A stretch of 64,000 bases of DNA from Rutidosis leptorrhynchoides (lineage: Eukaryota; Streptophyta; Magnoliopsida; Asterales; Asteraceae), in NCBI RefSeq assembly GCF_046630445.1, contig NC_092339.1:74717501-74781500 (forward strand), read 5' to 3'. Positions 23,286 through 33,518 of this stretch are shown here, one piece after another. The translations under genes and the position numbers were made by a program. Below the pieces are notes generated by a model. That model had not been told where the DNA came from. It did no database searches and saw nothing but the letters and a program-made list of their open reading frames with translations. How positions within the stretch are numbered: the first letter of the stretch is position 1; every line of letters begins with the position of its first letter.

Positions 23286-25225
23286 TGTAACACCCGCGTT
23301 TTGGGCCTAGATGAAATGACCATTGTACCCTTAGGGTATGGTGTAATTAGTGATTTTAATAATTATATGTTTATAATTATTTGGTTATTTAGTTGAGACC
23401 AGTTTGTGACAAGGGTCACAGAACAGGTTCGTTTGTTGAATTTGGGCTTCGTTTGGGTTGCCAAATGATGTACGAAAGATATCAGATAACTGATAAATAC
23501 CCGTGTGTTGTGATGTATGAGTTTTAAGACTCATAAGTGTTTGGTGGGAGGGTTATTCTTCCATTTTCTAGAAAATTCCCCAAACCCACCCGTTCACTCA
23601 CCTCTCCATCCTACCAAACCCTAATTTCTAATCTTTGTTCTTGAGCTCAAATCATTTACATTTTCGTGTTCCTTATGATCTACTGATTCTATCAAGGTAA
23701 GAATCACAAGTTTTCATGATTTAATCTTCAAGAAAATTGGGTTTTGTGATAGTTTTTACAAAGTGGGTAATTTGGGTCAAAAGAGTTGAATTTGATGTTG
23801 GTTGAGTCCAAATCTTGTGGGTTTATGTTTCTTGATGTATAGTGTCTTAGATTTGATCAGTTTTGAGGTAAAAATCGAGCTCTAGAGCAAGAATTGGATG
23901 AATTTGGGTGAAACCCGTCACTTTGGCTTCAGCTTCTGCAGATGAACTACCCTCGGTCGATGGTCTCTGACCATCGACCGATGGAGTGAGACGATCGGTC
24001 GACGGACTAGACGATCGACCGATGGTGGAAGTCCTTCGACGAACGGTTGAAAATTTAACGATCGACCGATGGTGTAGTCCTCCGGCCGATGGAGTAGTGA
24101 CGATCGGCCGATAGTCTCTGACGATCGACCGATGGTCTTAGACAGTGAAATTTTTACTAAGTGTTGATTTCTAGCCGTTATGCTGTCCGTTTGTATTTTG
24201 AGATTTTGATGTAAATTTCAAAAGTGCACAAGTGTTAAGGAGAAAAATTTTAGCGGACAGATTTTCTGACAAAATTTCTATATTTGTGTTATTTAGTGTT
24301 TATGGACATAAACTAACTCGTGTATATGTATTTCTCAGGAGAAAAGGAGACAGAGAAGGTTCAGTGATTAGATAGCTGAACACCTTCTCATTTGCTGGTA
24401 ATCGGTGAGTGGGATTATCTCCGGGTGTAGTATAGAGTAGCAAGTTGTGCTACTATGTTATACTGTTATAGTCGCTATGCTTAGTAGATATGTTGTAATA
24501 ATGATCATCGTAGAGTTGCCATGCTAGTCGTAGGAACAGTTGTTCGTAGTGGTAGTTGCTTAACAGTTGTGTGCACAAGTTGTAGTTGCCTGTTGGAACC
24601 TATTGTTGTTAGGTTCAGCTCAGAGAGGTCAACCTTGTTGTGGTTGGGTCCAGTTGGCTACTGTTTGTTGAGTATAGTGCTGAATGACGCATCACCTGCG
24701 TGTGGATTTACTATACTGGGGATTCAGTAGTAAGGACTTTCGGTAGACGCTAGACTGATCAGCTAGTGGTCGTGTGCTCGTACAAGCCGCCGAGTCTCTA
24801 GTTGGAGCATAGTTGCTAGTTGATTGTTGTCAGTTGATAGTTGCTAGTTATTAGTTGTCAGTTGCCTGTTATGGATTGTTGTAGTTGCTGTAGTTGTACA
24901 AGTTGGTACTGTATGCTAGATCTGTTAGATGATTCTATTCACTTAGCCTCGTGCTAACCCCCCTCACCTCCTCCCTTGCAGGTTTTCGATCTTAGTGCTG
25001 GTAGGGACGGGAGTTGGGTTGACGATATGTTTGACAAGACGAACTCTGATGTCTTAACTTTTATAAATATGTAACTAGTTGTTTAACGTAACACTGGTTG
25101 TTTGTAATAAGTAACTAGCTAATGATTTGTGATAATCATGTTCGTAATTAACTAAGGGTATTTATGTGAATCAAGACTTCCGCTGTGATTTAAAAAAAAA
25201 AAAAAAAAAAAAGCAGGGTGTTTCA
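23286..25225 (+). repeat. 5' LTR of the gag-only element
   Basis: It starts TGTAACACCCGCG and ends GGGTGTTTCA after a run of about 20 A. It is rich in TAGTTGCTAGTTGTCAGTTG-type short repeats (about 24830-24900). The ORFs inside it (for example 24521-24730) appear identically in the other LTR and have no recognisable content. Confidence 0.9.
23953..24135. repeat. Degenerate ATCGACCGATGG array in the LTR
   Basis: About nine variants of ATCGACCGATGG or its relatives (CGGTCGATGG, ATCGGTCGACGG, CCGGCCGATGG) occur in 180 bp, partly as inverted pairs such as CGGTCGATGG...CCATCGACCG. The GC content is far above the surroundings. The block is repeated at 28900-29082 in the other LTR. It could be a cluster of protein-binding sites in the promoter region. 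Confidence 0.7.
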
Positions 25226-25228
25226 ACT

Positions 25229-25473
25229 TGGTATCAGAGCTGGTTTAACCTGACTGGCAGGTTAATCGTAGAGGGGGTTCTCACAGTGGCGACCTGTGAC
25301 GAAGCATTGGCTCTTACCCCTTGCGATCCCTTTATGTGTAAAGGGTTGGCCGGCTGTGCGGAGACGCGGGCTGTAAAACCAGGCTTTGAGGTACACTCAG
25401 TGGTCACCCTGTGCGCAGGAACGGCACTGAGTGGGATGCGTCCCCAACTTGTGTTTCAACTTGGTATCAGAGC
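25229..25473 (+). repeat. Duplicated primer-binding-site module
   Basis: TGGTATCAGAGC, a perfect initiator-Met-type primer site, occurs at 25229-25240 and again at 25462-25473. Each copy is preceded by GTGTTTCAACT, which includes this element's own LTR terminus. The 220 bp between contain CTCACAGTGG, TGACGAAGCATTGGCTCTTA, CCTTGCGATCCCTT and GTACACTCAGTGGTCACC. All of these recur in the same order at 55502-55749 in another family. The open frame across it is probably not a gene. Confidence 0.85.
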
Positions 25474-25644
25474 ATAGGTTTGGCCGCATGTACATTGTGT
25501 TGAATGTCATGTTCCCAAACCTTGTGTTGTGTCAAACATATATGAGGGAACGGGTTAAGTGAATGTAGGGATTACATGTGTTAGATGATAGGTACTAACC
25601 TGTTTTCCACTAAGAGTTGTGTGAGATATTGTGGTAGTGCAGAT

Positions 25645-27057
25645 ATGGCAGATAATACAGGAAACGCAACTGGTCCGTCAGCCCCCGGAACATTCAGAGC
25701 CCCAGATGAAGATGGATATGTGTCAGAAGAGGATCCGCAGGAACAAATTTTAGATTTGCAAAGTAAGTTAAAGGAAGCATGTGATCGAATAAGGGAATTA
25801 GAACAATGCCAGGTAACCGTGAATCCAAGTGGTAGTGTACCGAATCAGACGATTAGTGGGTATCCGGTGCAGTCAAATAATTATCAGCAAATTGGAAGTG
25901 CTTTCCAACAACAGCAATGGTTACCACCTCAATATCAGTTTCCTCAACAGTTTCAGATGCCACCTCAGTTTAATCAACAGTTCCCAAATCAGATGTGGGG
26001 TCCGTATCAGACGCCGATGTTTCAACAACCAAAGAAATGTACCTTCAAACAGTTTCTGAATTGTAATCCACCAGAGTACTCAGGAAGTTTTAACCCAACG
26101 GTAACACTTAACTGGTTAAGAGAGATAGAAAAGGTTTTTGAGGCCTGTCAGTGCGAACCAGAATTACAGGTTATTTATGCTAGTCGTATGTTGAAAAATA
26201 GGGCAATGGTTTGGTGGGATACGGTTATTTCTAGTATACCAAAAGAGCAAGTGAACATGATTACTTGGGAACAATTTTATAGTAAAGTTTGTGAGCAGTA
26301 TTGTTCGTCTTATGACCTCAATCGAATTAAGACGGAATTTCTGGCAATGAAAATGACACCTCAGATGACGATAGATGAGGTGATTGAGCAGTATATGGAT
26401 AAATTAAGGTTTGTGCAACAGTGGGTTCCAGATGAGCAGTCCAGAATTCAGCACTTTGTTAATATAATTTTACCGGAGTACAGAACAATGGTTAGGATGG
26501 CGACAATGTTATCGCAAGCGTTTGTTATGGCAAAGATGGTAGAGGATGACGTCAGAGCAGCAAGGAATAGAATAGTAGGTTATGAGATGCCACAACAAGA
26601 TCAGGTGATGAGTCATTCAGACTCTAGGTCAAAGAAGTCTGTTAAGTTGAAACAGAAGAGTGGGTCAGAACATAGTGGGTCAGCATCAAGTCAGAATTCT
26701 TGGTGCTATAGTTGCAGATCATCTCATAGTGGTCCTTGTTCAGATTCAACCAAAAGATGTTTGAGATGTGGTATTGTGGGGCACGAGATTCGAATGTGTT
26801 CATTCCAAGAGGATGTATGTTGGAAATGTCATCAAGTGGGGCATAGGTCAGCTCAGTGTCCGTATGTAAGAGGATCAGGTTCTGAGGCGGGGCCAGGAGC
26901 GCAGTCGGGATCAGTAGGTGGATCTTCTGGTTCTCCAGTTGGGCAGAAAAGAAAGAATCCACCTACGGCAACAGCAAGAGCTTATCAAATGGTTTTAGAT
27001 GCAGATGTTGATTATGATGTGAATGCAGGTATGATTCAAAATCCTCGTACTGTTTAG
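25645..27057 (+). CDS. gag: Gag polyprotein of the gag-only element
   Basis: This 470-aa intact ORF has its start chosen at MADNTGNATGPS; an in-frame ATG 20 codons upstream is less likely. Residues about 35-60 look like a coiled coil (EQILDLQSKLKEACDRIRELEQ in part). A Q/P-rich linker to about 130 follows, then the gag capsid core (NWLREIEKVFEACQC, MVWWDTVISS). Near residues 365-415 is a cysteine cluster with two CCHC knuckles (CLRCGIVGHEIRMC, CWKCHQVGHRSAQC). The ORF stops right after a DADVDYDVNAG segment that in full-length relatives leads into protease, so pol was cleanly lost. It packages RNA into virus-like particles; all other steps must be supplied by another element. Confidence 0.93.
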   Translation: MADNTGNATGPSAPGTFRAPDEDGYVSEEDPQEQILDLQSKLKEACDRIRELEQCQVTVNPSGSVPNQTISGYPVQSNNYQQIGSAFQQQQWLPPQYQFPQQFQMPPQFNQQFPNQMWGPYQTPMFQQPKKCTFKQFLNCNPPEYSGSFNPTVTLNWLREIEKVFEACQCEPELQVIYASRMLKNRAMVWWDTVISSIPKEQVNMITWEQFYSKVCEQYCSSYDLNRIKTEFLAMKMTPQMTIDEVIEQYMDKLRFVQQWVPDEQSRIQHFVNIILPEYRTMVRMATMLSQAFVMAKMVEDDVRAARNRIVGYEMPQQDQVMSHSDSRSKKSVKLKQKSGSEHSGSASSQNSWCYSCRSSHSGPCSDSTKRCLRCGIVGHEIRMCSFQEDVCWKCHQVGHRSAQCPYVRGSGSEAGPGAQSGSVGGSSGSPVGQKRKNPPTATARAYQMVLDADVDYDVNAGMIQNPRTV

Positions 27058-28232
27058 TTGTATATATGTATGATTGTGTATATATACATATATGTGTGTT
27101 TTAGATTGATAAATCTTGTTGGTAGTGTAAAATTTATTTTGTTGTGCTATGTTGTTGTATGTTTAGTTGCGACCCTTGTGTGCCTGGTTGGGTAAGGGAG
27201 ACCTTTAGGTTAATTTTGAGATTGAAAACTGTGACTTTGATAAAGATGTGTTGGGTACCCTGATGTAGTGGACTTTTTGTCGACATGAGATTATATGATA
27301 GTAACACTGTTGTAACAGATATGATAGAAAGAGGACTGTGCTGATTGGATAATTCCTTTGCTTAAACAGATGTATGATACTGCTAGTTAAGCGTATTTTT
27401 GACATTGATGAACATATGTTGCGATTTCCTATGCTTGTTGGATGTGTAGTAATGTTGGTAGATTATATTTGAGTATTTGATGGACAATGTTTTGAGTAAC
27501 TATGATTGGACAGATGTTGTGATTGATTAGTTATAAAGTAGTTAAATTAATTACCGATGCTTATTGAGGTGATTGATTGGACATAAGTTAGTGAATGAGA
27601 CAAGTAGAATTTTTTCGTTACGAGCAACTCAGAATGAAGGTATGATTTAGGATAATATGCTTGTGTCTGGCTAACAGAAGTATATTGTGATAAATCATAC
27701 GGAATTTCTGGGAAGCTGAAGGAAAATTAGGCGGCCTGTGCTATATTGGATTGTGATGTGACTGGATATGAGATGAATAACCTGTGAAGTTCTGTTGACT
27801 TACGAGGCAATTTCGTAGACATAGGTATAGATTTTAGCATGATGACTAATTCTATTGCCTAAGCTTTGGATAATTGGGAAAAGTGGACAGTATAAAGAGT
27901 TGAATTGGATGACAGATCGTGAAATTTATGATGCGGAATGGCGAAGAAACACGAATTTGACTCTGATTATTTGACTTGATCGTGTAATTTGTGGGCTTAA
28001 GTGGATTAACGGACGTTGATCGATGAAGATTATGATAACTTATTTTGTACCGGGAGTGTATTGACGTCAAGAATCTCATTTTCCTATGCAATTGTGGTGG
28101 ATATTTTCGGTATTGGGGATAAGATTGATAAAGTTAACCGTGTGTTTTGGCGGTTCGAGTAACAATTTTTGGGTTTGTTGACCATAGTTGACCCGATTCC
28201 GAGGACGGAATCTCTTTTAAGGAGGGTAGATT
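27058..28232 (+). other. Non-coding 3' interior with polypurine tract
   Basis: There is no pol-like reading frame on either strand over 1.17 kb. The final bases include AAGGAGGGTAGA (28219-28230), a polypurine tract two bases before the 3' LTR. Confidence 0.75.
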
Positions 28233-30173
28233 TGTAACACCCGTGTTTTGGGCCTAGATGAAATGACCATTGTACCCTTAGGGTATGGTGTAATTAGTGA
28301 TTTTAATAATTATATGTTTATAATTATTTGGTTATTTAGTTGAGACCAGTTTGTGACAAGGGTCACAGAACAGGTTCGTTTGTTGAATTTGGGCTTCGTT
28401 TGGGTTGCCAAATGATGTACGAAAGATATCAGATAACTGATAAATACCCGTGTGTTGTGATGTATGAGTTTTAAGACTCATAAGTGTTTGGTGGGAGGGT
28501 TATTCTTCCATTTTCTAGAAAATTCCCCAAACCCACCCGTTCACTCACCTCTCCATCCTACCAAACCCTAATTTCTAATCTTTGTTCTTGAGCTCAAATC
28601 ATTTACATTTTCGTGTTCCTTATGATCTACTGATTCTATCAAGGTAAGAATCACAAGTTTTCATGATTTAATCTTCAAGAAAATTGGGTTTTGTGATAGT
28701 TTTTACAAAGTGGGTAATTTGGGTCAAAAGAGTTGAATTTGATGTTGGTTGAGTCCAAATCTTGTGGGTTTATGTTTCTTGATGTATAGTGTCTTAGATT
28801 TGATCAGTTTTGAGGTAAAAATCGAGCTCTAGAGCAAGAATTGGATGAATTTGGGTGAAACCCGTCACTTTGGCTTCAGCTTCTGCAGATGAACTACCCT
28901 CGGTCGATGGTCTCTGACCATCGACCGATGGAGTGAGACGATCGGTCGACGGACTAGACGATCGACCGATGGTGGAAGTCCTTCGACGAACGGTTGAAAA
29001 TTTAACGATCGACCGATGGTGTAGTCCTCCGGCCGATGGAGTAGTGACGATCGGCCGATAGTCTCTGACGATCGACCGATGGTCTTAGACAGTGAAATTT
29101 TTACTAAGTGTTGATTTCTAGCCGTTATGCTGTCCGTTTGTATTTTGAGATTTTGATGTAAATTTCAAAAGTGCACAAGTGTTAAGGAGAAAAATTTTAG
29201 CGGACAGATTTTCTGACAAAATTTCTATATTTGTGTTATTTAGTGTTTATGGACATAAACTAACTCGTGTATATGTATTTCTCAGGAGAAAAGGAGACAG
29301 AGAAGGTTCAGTGATTAGATAGCTGAACACCTTCTCATTTGCTGGTAATCGGTGAGTGGGATTATCTCCGGGTGTAGTATAGAGTAGCAAGTTGTGCTAC
29401 TATGTTATACTGTTATAGTCGCTATGCTTAGTAGATATGTTGTAATAATGATCATCGTAGAGTTGCCATGCTAGTCGTAGGAACAGTTGTTCGTAGTGGT
29501 AGTTGCTTAACAGTTGTGTGCACAAGTTGTAGTTGCCTGTTGGAACCTATTGTTGTTAGGTTCAGCTCAGAGAGGTCAACCTTGTTGTGGTTGGGTCCAG
29601 TTGGCTACTGTTTGTTGAGTATAGTGCTGAATGACGCATCACCTGCGTGTGGATTTACTATACTGGGGATTCAGTAGTAAGGACTTTCGGTAGACGCTAG
29701 ACTGATCAGCTAGTGGTCGTGTGCTCGTACAAGCCGCCGAGTCTCTAGTTGGAGCATAGTTGCTAGTTGATTGTTGTCAGTTGATAGTTGCTAGTTATTA
29801 GTTGTCAGTTGCCTGTTATGGATTGTTGTAGTTGCTGTAGTTGTACAAGTTGGTACTGTATGCTAGATCTGTTAGATGATTCTATTCACTTAGCCTCGTG
29901 CTAACCCCCCTCACCTCCTCCCTTGCAGGTTTTCGATCTTAGTGCTGGTAGGGACGGGAGTTGGGTTGACGATATGTTTGACAAGACGAACTCTGATGTC
30001 TTAACTTTTATAAATATGTAACTAGTTGTTTAACGTAACACCGGTTGTTTGTAATAAGTAACTAGCTAATGATTTGTGATAATCATGTTCGTAATTAACT
30101 AAGGGTATTTATGTGAATCAAGACTTCCGCTGTGATTTAAAAAAAAAAAAAAAAAAAAAAGCAGGGTGTTTCA
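28233..30173 (+). repeat. 3' LTR of the gag-only element
   Basis: This is a near-perfect copy of 23286-25225. The ATCGACCGATGG array is at 28900-29082. The final TGTTTCA is followed by the target duplication TATAT. Confidence 0.9.
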
Positions 30174-32261
30174 TATATATAGATGGGTCGATATGATATG
30201 TCAAAACATTTGCATACGTGTCTATGGTATCCCAAGATTACATAATATATTAGAATATATGTATTATACAATATAAGTTAGCTATGATATGATTAATATA
30301 GATTTGTTACCAATTTTCACGTAGCTACAACAAGTAAAAATATCCAATCTTGTTTTACCCATAACTTCTTCGTTTTAAATCCGTTTTGAGTGATTCAAGT
30401 TGCTATGGTTTCATATTGAACTTAAGTTTATGAATTTAAATAGAAAAAGTATAAGTTTATAGTCGAAAATATAGGTAACAAGTTATTTTTGTAAAGGTAG
30501 TCATTTCAGTCGAAAGAACGACGTCTAGATGACCATTTTGGAAAACATACTTTCACTTTGAGTTTAACCATGATTTTTGGATATAGTTTCATGTTCATAA
30601 GAAAAATCATTTTCTCAGAAGAACAACTTTTAAATCAAAGTTTATCATAGTTTTTAATTAACTAATCCAAAACAGCCTGCGGTGTTACTACGACGGCGTA
30701 TATCCGGTTTTACGGTGTTTTTCGTGTTTTCAGGTTTTAAATCATTAAGTTAGCATATCATATAGATATATAACATGTGTCTAGTTTATTTTAAAAGTCA
30801 AGTTAGAAGGATTAACTTTTGTTTGCGAACAAGTTTAGAATTAACTAAACTATGTTCTAGTGATTACAAGTTTAAACCTTCGAATAAGGTAGTTTTATAT
30901 ATATGAAACGAATGATGTTATGAACATCATTACTACCTTAGGTTTTGTGGATAAACCTACTGGAAATGAAAAAAATAGATCTAGCTTCAAAGGATCCTTG
31001 GATGGCTTGAAAGTTCTTGAAGCAGAATCATGACACGAAAACAAGTTCAAGTAAGATTTTCACTCGAAATAAGATTGTTATAGTTATAGAAATTGAATCA
31101 AAGTTTGAATATGAGTATTACCTTGTATTAGAAAGATATCTTACTGTAAATAAGAAAGATTTCTTGAGGTTGGATGATCACTTTACAAGATTGGAAGTAA
31201 GCTAGCAAACTTGAAAGTATTCTTGATTTTATGAAACTAGAACTTATAGAATTTATGAAGAACAATTAGAACTTGAAGATAGAACTTGAGAGAGATCAAT
31301 TAGATGGAGAAAATTGAAGAATGAAAGTGTTTGTAGGTGTTTTTGGTCGTTGGTATATGGATTAGATATAAAGGATGTGTAATTTTGTTTACTTGTAAAT
31401 AAGTCATGAATGATTACTAATATTTTTGTAATTTTATGAGATATTTCATGCTAGTTGCCAAATGATGGTTCCCACATGTGTTAGGTGACTCACAAGGGAT
31501 GCTAAGAGCTAATCATTGGAGTGTATATACCAATAGTAAATACATTTAGAAGATGGGTATTGTACGAGTACGAATACGAGTGCATACGAGTAGAATTGTT
31601 GATGAAAATGAATGAGGATGTAATTGTAAACATTTTTGTTAAGTAGAAGTACTTTGATAAGTGTCTTGAAGTCTTTCAAAAGTGTATGAATACATATTAA
31701 AACACTACATGTATATACATTTTAACTGAGTCGTTAAGTCATCGTTAGTCGTTACATGTAAGTGTTGTTTTGAAACCTTTAGGTTAACGATCTTGTTAAA
31801 TGTTATTAACCCATTGTTTATTATATCTAAAGAGATGTTAAATTATTACATTATCATGATATTATGATGTATTAATATATCTTAATATGATATATATACA
31901 ATTAAATGTCGTTACAACGATAATCGTTACATATATGCCTCGTTTCGAAATTCTTAATTTGTAGTCTTGTTTTTACATATGTAGTTCATTGTTAATATAC
32001 TTAATGATATGTTTACTTATCATAATACCATGTTAACTATATATATATATATATATCCATATATGTGACATCATATAGTTTTTACAAGTTTTAACGTTCG
32101 TGAATCACCGGTCAACTTGGGTGGTCAATTGTCTATATGAAACATATTTCAATTAATCAAGTCTTAACAAGTTTGATTGCTTAACATGTTGGAAACATTT
32201 AATCATGTAAATAACAATTTCATTTAATATATATAAACATAGAAAAGTTCGGGTCACTACA

Positions 32262-33518
32262 AACTTCTTTTCCCGAACGATTGTCAAAATAATAAGAGAG
32301 AACATTAAACGGCTCGTTTTTATTAAATTACAAAATTTTATATTTAAGAAAATTATTAGTTAAAAAAATGCATCTTAACGTATGCCAATTTTTTTTCCTT
32401 TCATGGGTCCGGGGCTATTCATAATTTGTGCATCTACAAGCATTGATCAACTAGAATTATCAAAGGGTATTTTTTAGAGGGGGTGTGGGGTGTTTCGATA
32501 GCCAGAGGGTATTTTGGGGGGTCTCGCGTTGTGAGATGTGGATAGATTGTGGTTGTATGTTAATGGTTGTTTAAGATTTAGGTCGCATAGTCGATCACTT
32601 TGGTTGGTTTGTACGGTTGTAAGGTGTGATAAGTTGTTAGCTACGGTCAACTGGTTGCTATACTTTTGTTAGTTGTTGTATTGTTCATTACAACGATGTG
32701 TAGGTTCAAATAGTTCATTCGATATATACCATTTGTAACTTCACGAGATCATCGGATATTTACACACACACACACACATGTAACTTCACGAGAACTTAAA
32801 AATTGAATTCGAAAAAAAACCGAAGCTAAATCAAGAAAAACCGATAAAAATATGTTCTACCGCAAAAAAATCCATTTAAAAAAAAATCAAACCGATCCCG
32901 AAAAGTAAAATCGGAACCAAAACTGGTTCCCCAAACCAGTTTTTATAGAACCGTAATTTAAAAATGAAACGGGTAGTTGATTTATGTGCAGCTCTACTTG
33001 TGCTATCCGCTTAATAATGTCTTGTTGTTTAGTTAGGTTGATTCCAAAGCGGCGTCAATTTTCCTCCATCATCTCATTTGACAACATCTTGGACGTTGTT
33101 GACGGCCCTAACGCGGCGTCAAAATTTGACGCCCCGGACGTCAGTTAGAAATTTGACAGATCATTAAAGTGGTGACAAATTTTTTTTTAGCCAATCAAAT
33201 TTTATATATTATTAGTTAATAAATTTTATACCTAAATATCATTAAAATTTTCCCACATCATATAACTCAAATTTAACACTCTCTTTAAACAACTTCACTA
33301 TTTAACCATGTCACATCATAAAAGCAAAATTCACTGCTTAAACAACTTCAGTCTTAGTTGTTGTTTATATTAGTTAAAAAGCAAAATTGATAACTAACCC
33401 GTGTTGGTTAGACTCTTTAGTCTTCTAGCAAGCCCTCGAAGTTAAATTGGTAACAAATTAGGGTTTATATACTTCATATACACACTGACCAAACAGAAAA
33501 CCGCAAACCCCTTACGTA
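32262..33518. other. Upstream region of DCL
   Basis: No gene seen. It holds a short (AC)n run (32761-32779) and a CG-containing patch around 33040-33140, with a 19-bp imperfect palindrome GGCGTCAAA-A-TTTGACGCC (33115-33133) that may be left from a small transposon. The last ~150 bp are expected to contain the DCL promoter and 5' UTR, but I see no unambiguous TATA box. Confidence 0.5.

Larger units (their letters stand above)
23286..30173 (+). mobile_element. Young gag-only LTR retrotransposon (TR-GAG-like)
   Basis: Two LTRs of 1940 and 1941 bp flank a 3.0-kb interior with primer sites, a long intact gag and a polypurine tract but no protease, RT, RNase H or integrase. The target duplication TATAT is perfect. 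By eye the LTRs differ at only two bases (CACCCGCG/CACCCGTG near the start, AACACTGG/AACACCGG near the end) plus the length of one A-run. This is a very recent insertion that must have used pol proteins supplied in trans. Confidence 0.9.
3407..32261 (-). mobile_element. Outer Tekay-like Ty3/gypsy retrotransposon, host of a nest of insertions
   Basis: The element is bounded by TG at 3407 and CA at 32261. It is flanked by a perfect 5-bp duplication AACTT (3402-3406 and 32262-32266), which ties the two ends together across 29 kb. On the - strand the order is: 5' LTR (32261 to 22093, interrupted by the gag-only element), primer-binding site, acidic ORF, F-box ORF, gag and start of protease (to 18332), then two inversely oriented nested copies (18331 to 4616), then the last 1.2 kb of its 3' LTR (4615 to 3407). 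Its own pol and the first part of the 3' LTR are missing. The Tekay/Del assignment rests on the RT sequence of the nested copy A and the initiator-Met-type primer site. Confidence 0.85.
22093..32261 (-). repeat. 5' LTR of the outer element, split by a 6.9-kb insertion
   Basis: The two LTR parts are 22093-23285 and 30179-32261, about 3276 bp together, matching the 3.25-kb LTRs of copies A and B. The break carries the duplicated TATAT (23281-23285 and 30174-30178) of the gag-only element. The outer end GGGTCACTACA at 32261 abuts the AACTT target duplication. Confidence 0.85.

Noticed and set aside
24521-24730. 69-aa ORF present twice (also 29468-29677)
   Set aside because: Identical because the LTRs are identical; no domain or supporting feature.
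25166-25477. Small protein with a TCDEALALTPCDP motif, also at 55487-55780
   Set aside because: The frame covers the LTR end and primer site, whose function is in the nucleic acid; start codons and lengths are not shared. The similarity is better explained by the shared DNA module.
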